Both the position numbers and the translations under genes were made by a program. From contig CAXNAA020000474.1 in NCBI GenBank assembly GCA_964200075.2, forward strand, positions 1-21,012: 21,012 nucleotides of DNA, in the 5' to 3' direction. This DNA comes from Sphacelaria rigidula (taxonomy: Eukaryota; Phaeophyceae; Sphacelariales). Below are positions 1 to 9,358 of the stretch, piece by piece (position 1 is the first letter of the stretch; every line of letters starts with the position of its first letter). The notes beneath the pieces were generated by a model. The model was not told where the DNA came from. It made no database searches and saw only the letters and a list, made by a program, of their open reading frames with translations.

Positions 1-171
1 CGCGTAGATACTTCTTCAGCGCATTTTACCGTCTCTGTGAGCTTACAGCGCTGACCGAAACTGCTGTTTTCCCTGATGTCACCCCCCCCCTAAGAAATAA
101 GTAGAAATGGCGGTTTCGGACAGCGCTGTAAGCTCACAGTCAATAAAATGCGCTGAAGAAGAATCTACGCG
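1..171. mobile_element. Foldback/MITE-like hairpin element, family A
   Basis: Positions 1-65 and 109-171 are inverted repeats of each other at roughly 85-90% identity, with one small indel. The outer ends read CGCGTAGAT and ATCTACGCG. The loop of about 43 bp contains a run of about ten C residues. Neither arm has a believable coding frame. Long arms with a tiny loop fit a non-autonomous foldback transposon or MITE. The element starts exactly at the window edge, so its true left end and any target-site duplication cannot be seen. Confidence 0.8.
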
Positions 172-2790
172 ATCGAGGGGCATTAGGCCGACAAGAAAGT
201 CATTGGGCACCATCGCTGAAGCGTGGATAAAGTACTGTTTTGAGCTCGAACCTCATTCCATTGATGAACCTCATTTTATAGAATCCTCTGTTAATCGATT
301 GTTTTGGATTTTCTGGTTCTCGGAAATCTCATATCCAGGGGTAGGAAGGGAAAATGAGCAATGCCACGATCATGTTTCAAGCACGCCGGTGGCTGCAAAC
401 GCTCACCGTATGTTTTCAACAATCATGGACTAACGCACAACACACTTTCGCACTTCGCCCGCATGATTTTCGCGGGGTACAGTGTGAAGGTTTACACACG
501 TGTGCATAATGTAGGTTGCACAATACGAAGGTCGTGGATGGTGCTTGTTGCACATACATTTGGCTCTTAGATCGAAATACTTCGATATTTAGATGAAAAC
601 CAATGTCTCGGAAAACCTCGCTTGGATACATACATTTATGCATTTACATTTGAAGGAGGAAAATGAGGAGTAGCCAAATGCCGAAATGTTCTGCGTCAGA
701 ACACATATCAGCATTATTTTTCTCCCGAAAGAACCCCAACATATAGCGAGTTTCACTCCTCTCTTACCGTAACGCGAGACACAATCTGAGATTCACGCAC
801 AGGCACCCGATCACGATACGAAGGTCGCGACTTCTGCTCACTCTTTTCTGTTCTAGACTTTAATCTAGGAGTATCTATTGTCCAGAAAGATCTGAACTGC
901 TGGATTCGGAACTAATATCGTGACAGTTTCGTTCAAGAGGAGGATTTTCGATTCCAAAACACTCACATGCTTGTTTCATCTTTTCACCAAGAGGTTTACA
1001 AGTGTTTTGAACCCATACCCTTCAAACGTCGTTGACAATGGGTTTGATGCCAATTGTTTCACACTTCGTGAACAAACCAGCATAAATAGTAGAGGTAGAA
1101 TTGTTTCTGTAGCGAGGGAGCAAGAGAAGACACCCCGCGCGGGGTTCGTTTGATGACACAATTCCACGCAGATCTGATTCCGCACGACTCTTCCGGGGGC
1201 GCCTATAGACGTACGCCGCGGTCTGTCGCAGACTGGGACTCACGGGAATCGATACCGGCGGGCTGCCCTAACGGTGGCGAAACTTGGAAGGTCTCCCCAA
1301 TCGCATGTCCCGAATGTACCACACCGATGCACAGCGCGGTGACCTTCGAGGACCCCAAGAGGGGATGATTGCAAAAACTGGACGTCGAGGATACCACCGT
1401 TCGGTACGAACACAAGGCATGGCGAACTAGCACCGAACCACGAACCTGATATAGTACTACCTCAACAGCTGATCCCAAGGTCCGTATAACCTCGATCTTG
1501 CCCAACCCATGGTCCCGTATCCACCTACTCACTGTTAGGATTAAACTGTGTGTAGAACCCTGAACGTGACGCAAGGGCAAGCGCTACAGCTGCTAAGCTG
1601 ATCGGGAGAAGAATGTAAACACAAAGTACGGAGCTTGTATTGATGGTTCCCGGGAACGTGGAGAGAAGAGTAAACAAGGAGGTGACCATCTACAGATCTA
1701 CAGTACCATCACTCTGACGGTTACAACAAGTTGAACCGTAACCAATCACACCGACTATTCCGTGTCTGACAGTCCGCATGACAGGCTGCAACTGTGACAA
1801 CGCCTTAATGCTCTTGAAGGTTGACTACTAAATGAATAGACATATATCATTTCTTGACACACACATGGACTGCTACTTAGCGGATTTCAGCTCGCATGGT
1901 GTAAACCAGTCGGTTCACCGTACACACGCTTACATGCCCGAGATACATGAAAGTGCGTGACCTGAGTATTGGTCGACGAGGTTTGGCAGTTCAAACTCGA
2001 AGTTCAGCATACATGTCTGCATGCTCGAGTTGAAAAAGTAGTTGCTTTAGATTAATAAGCTCCCGAGTAAATCGAAGATACTTCCACATCCCTCATTTCC
2101 GAAAAGTCGTCCTTTTTCCGACGGCAGGTATCTCGAGATTGGTCAGAGGTGAAGAGAGCATCAGCCACGGCGCTGGCATTTGCGTCTGCGTACACGTCAG
2201 TGAAAACCCAGACCGTCAGTCGCAGAACTCTTAGAGAGCAATGAGGAACGCCGAAATACCCTGATTTTCGGGGGAGAGACTTTAGGTGACTCGCCTGTAG
2301 TTCCATGCTTGCTGGGAGTCGTGATGTGAAACTCCGCGGGTACGTGCGCACTTAAAGAACAAACGTGATTTCTGCCCACATATATTTTCTGCAATCAAGG
2401 TCAAGATTTTCGCATGATCAGTTGTTTCAGGACCAGCTGTAGTTCTCGGGCTCATATCATGTTTTCGACTGTCATCGCAAATTCGGCACCCGGGAGAGAG
2501 ACACTGAGGAATTCGGCTTTGGTCAGAGCGAATGTATGTTTCCTGCATATCACACTATATCTCGAGTTGAGAGTCGAGCAAAACTCAACTGCAGGGCCGA
2601 AACCTGTTGTGAAGAAGCCGCTCGCCTTCATATTTCATTATGAAGGGAGTATAGTAAAGATATGCCGTAGTAATGTTGTACGGCGTTCGATATTTGAAAT
2701 GCGCACGTGAATGCGACCATTCACTTCATACTTCGCAAGCCTCATGGACAAAGTTTTGCACGTCAACTGGTTTTTCCCGCAGGACCCAGC
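172..2790. other. Gene-less stretch with no recognisable feature
   Basis: All frames on both strands are short and show no recognisable motif. A perfect 14-bp palindrome (ACCCCGCGCGGGGT) lies at 1132-1145, and an imperfect hairpin of about 45 bp lies at 1991-2036. A slightly GC-richer patch at about 1130-1430 has an open plus-strand frame with CPEC at about 1310, but no domain I can name. I see no tRNA, rRNA or clear transposon in this stretch. Confidence 0.5.
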
Positions 2791-2799
2791 CGTGGTCAC

Positions 2800-2995
2800 A
2801 GGATGGATGCCTCAGAAGTAAACAGAACAAATACGCCCGCCGACATGAAAACAATGAAGAAACCGGAAATATGAATAAACGGAGTGAGCAGAAAAACAGA
2901 AACGAATGCAAGGGGAAGAAGGAGTGTAAAGGAGCGGCGGGGATCTAGAAACGGGAACAAGAACAAAACAAGTCGAGTTGATTTTCGCATTCGAA
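2800..2995. repeat. Purine-rich (A/G) low-complexity block 1
   Basis: The plus strand is strongly enriched in A and G over about 190 bp, giving Lys/Arg/Asn-rich plus frames and Phe/Leu/Ser-rich minus frames. Similar blocks occur at about 4440-4590 and 5260-5430. These are composition-driven ORFs and I do not read them as genes. Confidence 0.45.
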
Positions 2996-3320
2996 TGATA
3001 AACAAAGTGATCAGAAAACCACACCTTTCGAATTTCTCGATTTCGACGACGAAGTCAACAAATGAGCGAAGGTCATTATGTTTGTGAATTTAGGACACAC
3101 ATGGACGCAGTTCTACACTTCACGACCCTTAGCAAGTTTAAGAAAACAGTCGAATCAGCAAAATACTTCTCCCCAAAACTCAGGGTATTATTGTGCTTCT
3201 CACGTTTCCCTCATGGTTTTGACAGTTAACAGTCTCAAACCTCGCACACGTGTATCCAGCCACAACACACAGGTCGTGGCTGTTTTTGAGGACTCGTTTT
3301 GGATCCTCATATCAACATGT

Positions 3321-3656
3321 TCATTGTCTGAAAGGGCTGCACGTGTTCAAAATTGGCCGATATTGTCGTATCTTTGCTCCGCAGAGGATTTGTGTGTCCA
3401 AAGAGTGGCGCGTGGGGCTGTACGCCTCGGCCTCTTCAGTGAGGACGGCGCTAACCGCCGCAAGGACTGCGTGATTTGAAAGGCGGTGAATGAGCCAAAA
3501 TTCAAAGAGGTTGGAACCTACGATCACGCCGATAAGGGACGAGCGGCAGACTCCGTAGACGACGGTCTGGGCGAAGCGTGGGTACCCCAGGGAGATGTAA
3601 AGGTTAAAGTATGCGATATGAGGTGATTTCAACGGAGTAGATACATGTGACAACAT
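3321..3656 (-). CDS. Possible hypothetical protein or exon, weak
   Basis: This 111-codon minus-strand frame starts at ATG 3656. Its middle is hydrophobic, including LYISLGYPRF, GVIVGSNLFEFWLI and HAVLAAVSAVL, and could hold one or two membrane-associated segments. Many codons between about 3620 and 3380 end in C (TAC, AAC, ATC, TTC, GTC), which differs from the surrounding AT-richer frames and is the only coding-like signal. I recognise no domain. No neighbouring frame extends it and no splice sites can be defended. It may be a chance ORF or an exon fragment. Transcript data or a protein-level match would decide. Confidence 0.2.
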   Translation of the reverse strand: MLSHVSTPLKSPHIAYFNLYISLGYPRFAQTVVYGVCRSSLIGVIVGSNLFEFWLIHRLSNHAVLAAVSAVLTEEAEAYSPTRHSLDTQILCGAKIRQYRPILNTCSPFRQ

Positions 3657-3659
3657 CTC

Positions 3660-4330
3660 ATGTGACCCTTGACACCTACGAAATACTCAGTCCACGTCCA
3701 CTGAGTCCAGTGCGTGTGTTGTCTTTGCAATGTTGGAGGACACGATGTGACCGTAGGCAATAACGGGCGTATTGCGTTGTTTGATGACGATGTCTTGGCT
3801 AATCTAGTACTATTTGCTGCTCCAATCTGGCGAGTTTATATGCTCTCAAGAGTGGTTATGTCATCATGAATGCTTATTCTGCTGAATCGTGATAGAGATT
3901 GCGTTTGCCCCTCAATTATGCTACTCACGGCAGCACGACGTGCACTGCAGCTCAGGAGTTCCTCGGGAATGTTTCTTGGTCCTCGCCGCCCGTCCCCGAC
4001 GTACCGCACGATTGCATTGTAATTTCAACAGAAGACTTCGTGTGGAGCTAGCTGCACCGAGATAGGAGCGCCAAGGGTGATCCAACAAGCGCCATCGCAG
4101 AGCCATCTTCGGGCACGGGGCACCGAAGAACGCTAAGCAGGCACGGGGTATAATTGTTCATCATATTTCGGCACCCTTTAAGGAAACAGTAGGCTCAGTT
4201 CACACCGAGCTTGCCACAACCACAGCTGCTAGGAGTTACTATTTCGGGCAGTACATGATGTTGTAATACACCTGTATACGCATACGCGGTTTTCTCTGAC
4301 AGTACACGGCGAGAGGATTGATTGATTGAT
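3660..4330. other. Gene-less stretch with no recognisable feature
   Basis: Only short frames lie here, with no motif or repeat that I can support. A short ATTG microsatellite (about four units) begins near 4317. About 20 bases near 3731-3755 resemble part of the SINE-like body near 10350, which is too short to call. Confidence 0.4.
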
Positions 4331-4439
4331 ACATTACTTCATGGATTGGCTGTTGCACATTATTAGCTGATCCCCTCGGAATGCGAGCTTAGTCACAAGA
4401 TAGACGTAACAAAGGTGACTGAAGATGGAAGCAATCGCT

Positions 4440-4590
4440 GAAGCGAGCCCGAGTAATGGAGAACCAAAGTAATGTAGAGAACAACAAACGACGAAAAATA
4501 AACAGCAGGCAATGGAACCAAGAACAAAGACAAACAAAGGAACAAAGCAATAGACACAGGGCGAGATAGAGGAAAGAGGAAACGGAATGA
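4440..4590. repeat. Purine-rich low-complexity block 2
   Basis: The plus strand is rich in A and G (GAACAA/GACAAA-type words), so the minus frames read as hydrophobic Phe/Leu/Ser/Cys peptides, typical of shadow ORFs. A similar 22-base stretch (gttgcac..ttattagct) occurs on both sides, near 4352 and 4644, so the block may be an insertion bounded by a short direct repeat. That is suggestive only. Confidence 0.4.
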
Positions 4591-4699
4591 AGTCCATACT
4601 CCAGTGTGGACATGACCTTGTCTGTGAGCAATGCTACGGTGGGGTTGCACTTTATTAGCTAAACCTTTTCTCGGGGCTGCTCGGTGTGTTGGATGAGTC

Positions 4700-4747
4700 A
4701 TTTTGAGAATCGGTATCACTTGTATTTTGAGAATCGGCATCACTGTT
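4700..4747. repeat. Two-copy 24-bp direct repeat
   Basis: Two adjacent 24-bp units, 4700-4723 and 4724-4747, share ATTTTGAGAATCGG followed by C/T and ATCACT. They differ at about three positions. The period is a multiple of three, so overlapping minus frames show a duplicated peptide, but there is no sign of a real gene. Confidence 0.8.
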
Positions 4748-4749
4748 AC

Positions 4750-5255
4750 TTGGAAAAGACTGAACATGATCGATTCACGAAAACGCCTCTGCGTCCAAAC
4801 ACCATGTTTCTGGGATTCCGGACCCCGGAGGTTTGAGTAGCACAGTACGTCCCATATATTTACGCTTCTACCAAAACGAGACCTAGGAACAAAAAGTGCG
4901 ACACCTACGGTAGCATTGCTCGTGTGTTGCTCACGAGATCAATGCTTGGCCTCCCCTAGTACTCCATGATCTTGGATACCGAGACGCAAGTGGGAGGTAG
5001 CGGGGGAACTATTGGCGAGCCTTTGTTGCTACAACCCATCACATGCCCCTATAGTACAACCCATTCGAACTAAATCATGCCTTCGTAAAAGCACTGATTA
5101 TTCATTATAATCATTACTATTTTCACACATTAGTTCGATCTCTCGGACCCGTGGTCGTAGACGTAGGCTCGTCTTTCCAATACCGTCCCTGCTATTCCGT
5201 AAAAGACAGAGTCCGCGTCATCGTTCCTGAGACTCCAGTCTGATTACAAGAACCA
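4750..5255. other. Gene-less stretch with no recognisable feature
   Basis: No ORF of note, no repeat and no RNA-like fold that I can support. Confidence 0.4.
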
Positions 5256-5259
5256 ACGC

Positions 5260-5430
5260 AATACACTAAAATGTTACAAAGTAAAAATAAGAAGAGAGAC
5301 GCCGAAACAACATGAAAAGTTGCTTTCCCGAGTTCAACGGGGTGAAACAAGCAAATGAAGATCTGCTGAGAAAAGCACACCGACAGAACAGGAAAGCAAA
5401 AAAGGGACAAGAAAGGACAGATGACGCAAG
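5260..5430. repeat. Purine-rich low-complexity block 3
   Basis: This is a third A/G-rich plus-strand block. It contains a 67-codon Lys/Arg/Gln-rich frame (5312-5515), which I attribute to composition. It resembles the blocks at 2800-2995 and 4440-4590 in composition. I could not align them convincingly by eye. Confidence 0.4.
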
Positions 5431-5439
5431 GAGATTAGC

Positions 5440-5940
5440 GTTGCTGGGTGACCGAAACCAGACGCCTCCATCGGTTGATCGAAGCAGCTATATGAGCTCA
5501 CAAATCATCCCGTAGGCGCTACTCAGACTGTGTCGTACATGCCCGTCCTCAACAGTATTTCATTGGAAGTTAATAAATGGTCTCCAAACGGCTTGGTAAA
5601 CCATTCCACGGTTTGGGAGACACAATAGGTTCGGCTGTTATTCTTGTTTTGTAAATGTAAAGTCGGCCCAGGTCAAGGAAATCTTAGAACGAAATGGGGT
5701 TGAAATAGCATAATGTACATACGCGGAATAGAGGAGTCACTCACAACTACTGTTTCCCGCTCAGCAGAGGCAGATGTCTGAGAATATGGCAAAAAAATTA
5801 CCTTTATATTGCCCACCAAACAGGCTCTGATACCACAGAATAGCTTTACACCAAACACATAGACCAGCAACACGTAGCGAGCGTCCACGGTCCTATTTCT
5901 GCATACTCACGTCGGTCGACGTTCAACGCAACACGACTCG
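5440..5940. other. Gene-less stretch with one weak hairpin
   Basis: An imperfect stem (GTCTCCAAAC against GTTTGGGAGAC) spans about 5580-5622. Otherwise I see nothing. Confidence 0.35.
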
Positions 5941-5949
5941 GGTGGTGAA

Positions 5950-7960
5950 CGCTGGTCATTTCGCCCCATAGTCACATCAGCTTGGTCACACCACCCTACC
6001 CACATCTGCTTCCGAACGGGACTCCTGAGCGAACGTGGCGTCGTACGCCGGGGCCTCTTCCACGACAAGACTTACGCGAATCGTTATTAGCCAACCATCC
6101 TTACGATCACCAAAACTGTCAAATGTGACCATCGCATGTTTGAAAATGTATCATATCGACACACATACTGGCGGCTTCGGCGATGCCCAAGGTGGTCTTC
6201 TTGCAAACAGTGAGTGTCGATAACATCGGGTAATGATCGGGAACACCACACGACGAACCAACACCGAAGAACGAACCTCGTACAGTGGCGCATCAGCTCA
6301 TCACGCGTGTAGTACAAAGTCGACGTAGCCTATCCATAGCTCCACCTCAACACACACACATCAATCGGCACCTATCACATACTCATTCCGAGTGGGGTAG
6401 ATGATCAATTGGGACTGAGTTCCTCCACCTCTGCATGACCCACATCGATCGGCATCTATGGCACATCAACCTGGTACAGTAGCGCATCATCTTAACTGTG
6501 GTGAAAAGTCAAGTCAGCCTGGCCTTAGTCCCGCTTGGTCACGCATATATCAATCGCTACCTATCGCAACACGGCCTGCATAAGGTACAGTGATCATTCC
6601 TCCACTTCTGCCGTCCATCATTATTCGGTCGCTCGGCACGGCAGCGAAACCGTGATGAAACTCGAACAAACTGCCTGTGTCCCGATCCAAAAATAGGTTT
6701 GATCACACCATTCCATCGACTTTGATTGCGCACGTCCTTCCTGAGCGTTCGTGGAATCGTCCGCCACGACTTCTCTCGGAACGCGACTTGCGCAATTCGA
6801 TTCGTCCAACCGCCTTAAAACTTGTCGGAACTCGAGCAAGAGGCTCCAATAGTCGCCGAAGCCGACGCCCAGGAGGGTGGACAAGGCGGTGTTGTTGCGA
6901 ACAGCGGGTGTCCACCACACCGAGTAGTCATCGGGCGCAACACACGGAGAGCTAGCAACGAAGCACCGAGCTGGTACAGTAGCGCATGGGCTCATCCCGA
7001 GCGCAGTAGAGAGACATCGTAGCCTGTCCTTAGTGGCACGTGCGCCGACATATTCTGATCGACATCACTCACACGCCAACCTGCTGGAGCAGCGCATGAG
7101 CTCATGCCGGGTGTAGTAGTAGGGGCTCTACGTGGGCTGTCCATAGTCCCACCTCGGCACTCCCACATACCGATCGACGTGCATCATCCATCAACCTGCT
7201 ACAGTAGCGTGTCACCGTAGCCTGGGTGTAGTGTAAAGGTCACGTAGGCTGTCGTTAGTCCCGCCTCCCCACGCACACATCGACCAACATCCCTCCCACG
7301 TCAACATGCTGCAGTAGCACATCAGCTTGTCCCGGGTGTAGCAGAAGTCGATTTAGCCTGTCAGTGTTCGCACCTGCGCATACGCATCAATTCACATCTG
7401 ATGTTACACGGCCCGAATGGTGTACACTGTCATTCCTCCCTTGTGTGGTCCATGAAAATGCTCAGTCACCTGGTGAACAAGAGCGCCGCTGTCGTGAACA
7501 AGGAACTAAAAGAGTCCGTACCCCGTTCCAGGACAGTTTGGTCACACCATTCTATCGACTTTGGTTCGCATGTCCTTCTTGAGCGTGCGTGGAGTCGTCC
7601 ACCGCTGTCCCTCTCGAAACACGACTTGCGCAATTCGATGGGATCAACCGCCTTGAAACTTGTCACAACTCGAGACAGGGGCTACTAGGTGCACGATGAC
7701 GCTCGAGAACGTGTACAAGGCGATATTGTTGCGAACAGCGGATGTTGAAACACCGGATGATGATCGGGCGTAACATGTTACGAGCTAGCACGGACACACT
7801 AAGATGGTAAAGTAGCGCATCATTTGATGCCGAGTGTAGCAGAACGTCACCCTAGCTTGCCCTTAGTCCCACCTCCGCACGCACACATTAATCGACACCT
7901 GACATAGCACGGCAAGGGTATCGTGGGTCAGTCGTTTCGCTCCGTAAGCGGGCGTTCCCG
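5950..7960. repeat. Degenerate higher-order tandem-repeat array
   Basis: A block that begins near a G(G/A)TCACACCA motif occurs three times, at about 5990, 6700 and 7538, giving spacings of roughly 710 and 840 bp. Each block continues through recognisable shared words, such as GACTTGCGCAATTCGAT, TTGCGAACAG and GATCGGG, over about 270 bp. Between blocks lie units of about 112 bp that begin CTG(C/G)TACAGTAGCGCAT and contain CCTTAGTCCCACCT-like and CACACATCGATCG-like words. Their starts are near 6281, 6471, 6971, 7081, 7196, 7306 and 7803, and the four from 6971 to 7306 run head to tail. Minus frames such as 6621-6995 and 7466-7666 recur because the DNA repeats. The frames are not kept open across copies, so I do not call a gene. 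Confidence 0.75.
6971..7440. repeat. Head-to-tail run of about 112-bp units
   Basis: Four units start at about 6971, 7081, 7196 and 7306, a period of 110-115 bp. Each opens with a CTGGTACAGTAGCGCAT-type word and carries a GTGTAGTAG-like word and a (C/G)CTGTC-TTAG-like word. The copies are perhaps 65-75% identical, so this is an old array. Single diverged units lie outside the run at about 6281, 6471 and 7803. Confidence 0.75.
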
Positions 7961-8284
7961 TTCAAAATGAGGAGGTGTCGTCTGAAGCAATATCGACAAG
8001 ATTTGGATTCATACTCGAAATGTTCCATATATCTTTCATTTCATATGCAGAAGGATGTGCGCTCCGAAAATGGTCCTTGTTGGAGAGGGAATTCCCATCT
8101 GTAAAACGAAGATACCATGGTATTCATCATTCCTGAGAAGTGTTCTACCTTTTGGACTATAGATAAGGTCAACATGGGGTTCGAAAGAAAACGATGGGAA
8201 ACGTCACGGCGTTGGTATGGGTGTCTATATAAAGGCACTGAATTTGTTTAGTTTAGGAGACATGAACAGCATGCTGGAGAATTT

Positions 8285-8480
8285 CGAGACGAAATAGTTG
8301 CCGCCGCGCCCCGGTGTTGTAATGATCCGACTGTCGCCATTATTGTGGAGAAAAGAGGGTTCGATTCCCGATGCGTTGCGTTTTCCTCTTCGTAATTTGT
8401 GATTGCCACCGTGGGAAGCGTGAGAACATGAGTGAACGAAGTGGTCCACTGGGTTTGTGTGACGTGAGTTGACGCGGTGC
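8285..8480 (+). mobile_element. tRNA-derived SINE-like sequence, plus strand
   Basis: A perfect internal RNA polymerase III B-box match (GGTTCGATTCC) lies at 8358-8368. About 35 bp upstream, at about 8312-8326, is a weak A-box-like stretch within CCCCGGTGTTGTAATGATC. The head aligns with the tRNA-like head of the minus-strand copy near 10470-10385: both have GCCCCGGTG, then TGAT, then CCG. Both are followed by a TTTTCC word. The acceptor, anticodon and T stems do not pair properly, so it is not a working tRNA. The 3' end is not visible and 8480 is a guess. Confidence 0.45.
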
Positions 8481-8860
8481 GGGAGTGCTGACCCAACCCG
8501 CGAGACCAAAATGTAAAGGCGCGTACCGCGGGAGAGATGGGTAGATCCCTTGAGACCGCGGACTCATCCCGAGGAAGGGGAGGGGTTCAAAATGCGAACA
8601 AAAACAAAATAGTGGCGGCACACATGGACAGGTAGCACCCTGTAGGACACCTCCACAGGGCTCAGAAGCTCTGTAGAGCATTTGTAAATTCTAGTACCTC
8701 TACCACATTTTGTATAGCGTTTTCTCGACGCACTCCCTGTGAGAGCAACCCTGTGAAGGCACTCGCAATTTGAAAACCCCAAATTATTTTGTGACAAGGT
8801 CTGTAGAATTGTTCATACAGCAGAAGCTATTGGAATGAATCCCCTACTTGCCGAATTTCC
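8481..8860. other. Gene-less stretch with no recognisable feature
   Basis: Only short frames. Part of it may be the undefined 3' body of the SINE-like sequence immediately to the left. No other element is visible. Confidence 0.35.
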
Positions 8861-8863
8861 AAC

Positions 8864-8979
8864 AGTGGGCGAAGTGCGTATTTATTTCGAGCAGTTTCTG
8901 CTGTACAAACCCCATACACTAGCAGATTTGTAAATTATACAACACAAGCTGCTCGAAATAAATACTCACTTTGCCCGCC
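8864..8979. mobile_element. Short foldback/MITE-like element, family B
   Basis: Arms of about 28 bp (8867-8894 and 8949-8977) are near-perfect inverted repeats. Each contains TATTTATTTCGAGCAG or its complement, flanked outside by GGGCGAAGTG and its diverged partner. The loop is about 54 bp and contains the word CCCATACACT, which recurs near 9179-9188. There is no coding capacity, and the size and form fit a non-autonomous foldback element. Confidence 0.8.
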
Positions 8980-8984
8980 ATTTC

Positions 8985-9355
8985 ATCCATAAACTGGGCA
9001 AAAAGAGAACTTATTGCCAACAGCCTCAGGTGTGCAAGTCTCACATACTGTACCGTAATCAGCGTATGAATTTAGAGAGGCACAAGAAATTGGTGAAAAC
9101 TTACTATCTTGCCCCTCGATTCACTTGTCACTTGGAGCAATATAAGGGAATTCCCGACAGCATATGCTGCTTGCAAATCCCATACACTGACTGCGGATGT
9201 ACGTCGACACGGCTTCGGGCAGCTGTGGTAATGGTGCGACGACAGTATATACCTTCCAAGTGTGTACATGATAGTCCTGAGAACCCCATAGTCCCGTGCT
9301 TACCATAAAAACAACCACAATAACAACAAGATATAACGGGGATATCCCCACAGCA
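8985..9355. other. Gene-less stretch between two foldback elements
   Basis: No gene is supported. The segment near 9165-9200 echoes part of the family B loop (TGC-TGCAAATCCCATACACTGA), so a diverged piece of the same or a related element may be present. A 12-bp palindrome (GGGGATATCCCC) lies at about 9339-9350, just outside the long foldback element. Confidence 0.4.
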
Positions 9356-9358
9356 ATA

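Noticed and set aside
1150-1425. Plus-strand frame with CPEC and, after one stop, further open sequence that might be a decayed gene.
   Set aside because: It has no second metal-binding pair, no recognisable family and no neighbour. The patch is GC-rich and the opposite strand is equally open (1203-1580), so it may be composition.
3720-3760. Fragment of the SINE-like body (a CAATGTTGG..ACACGATGTG word).
   Set aside because: Only about 20 bases match, with a gap. There is no head or tail nearby, so chance cannot be excluded.
4334-4767. Overlapping minus-strand ORFs that look like membrane proteins.
   Set aside because: They are complements of an A/G-rich tract, which always yields Phe/Leu/Ser/Cys-rich frames. 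All three minus frames look alike.
5312-5515. Lys/Arg-rich small ORF that could be a basic nuclear protein.
   Set aside because: Explained by the purine-rich composition. There is no motif, and it ends abruptly with the block.
5950-7960. CRISPR array.
   Set aside because: Units are long (about 112 bp and over 700 bp) and diverged throughout. There are no short identical repeats with unique spacers, and the window is eukaryotic in character.
8303-8375. Functional tRNA gene.
   Set aside because: The B-box is perfect, but the T stem has only about three good pairs, the acceptor ends do not pair and the anticodon stem is broken.
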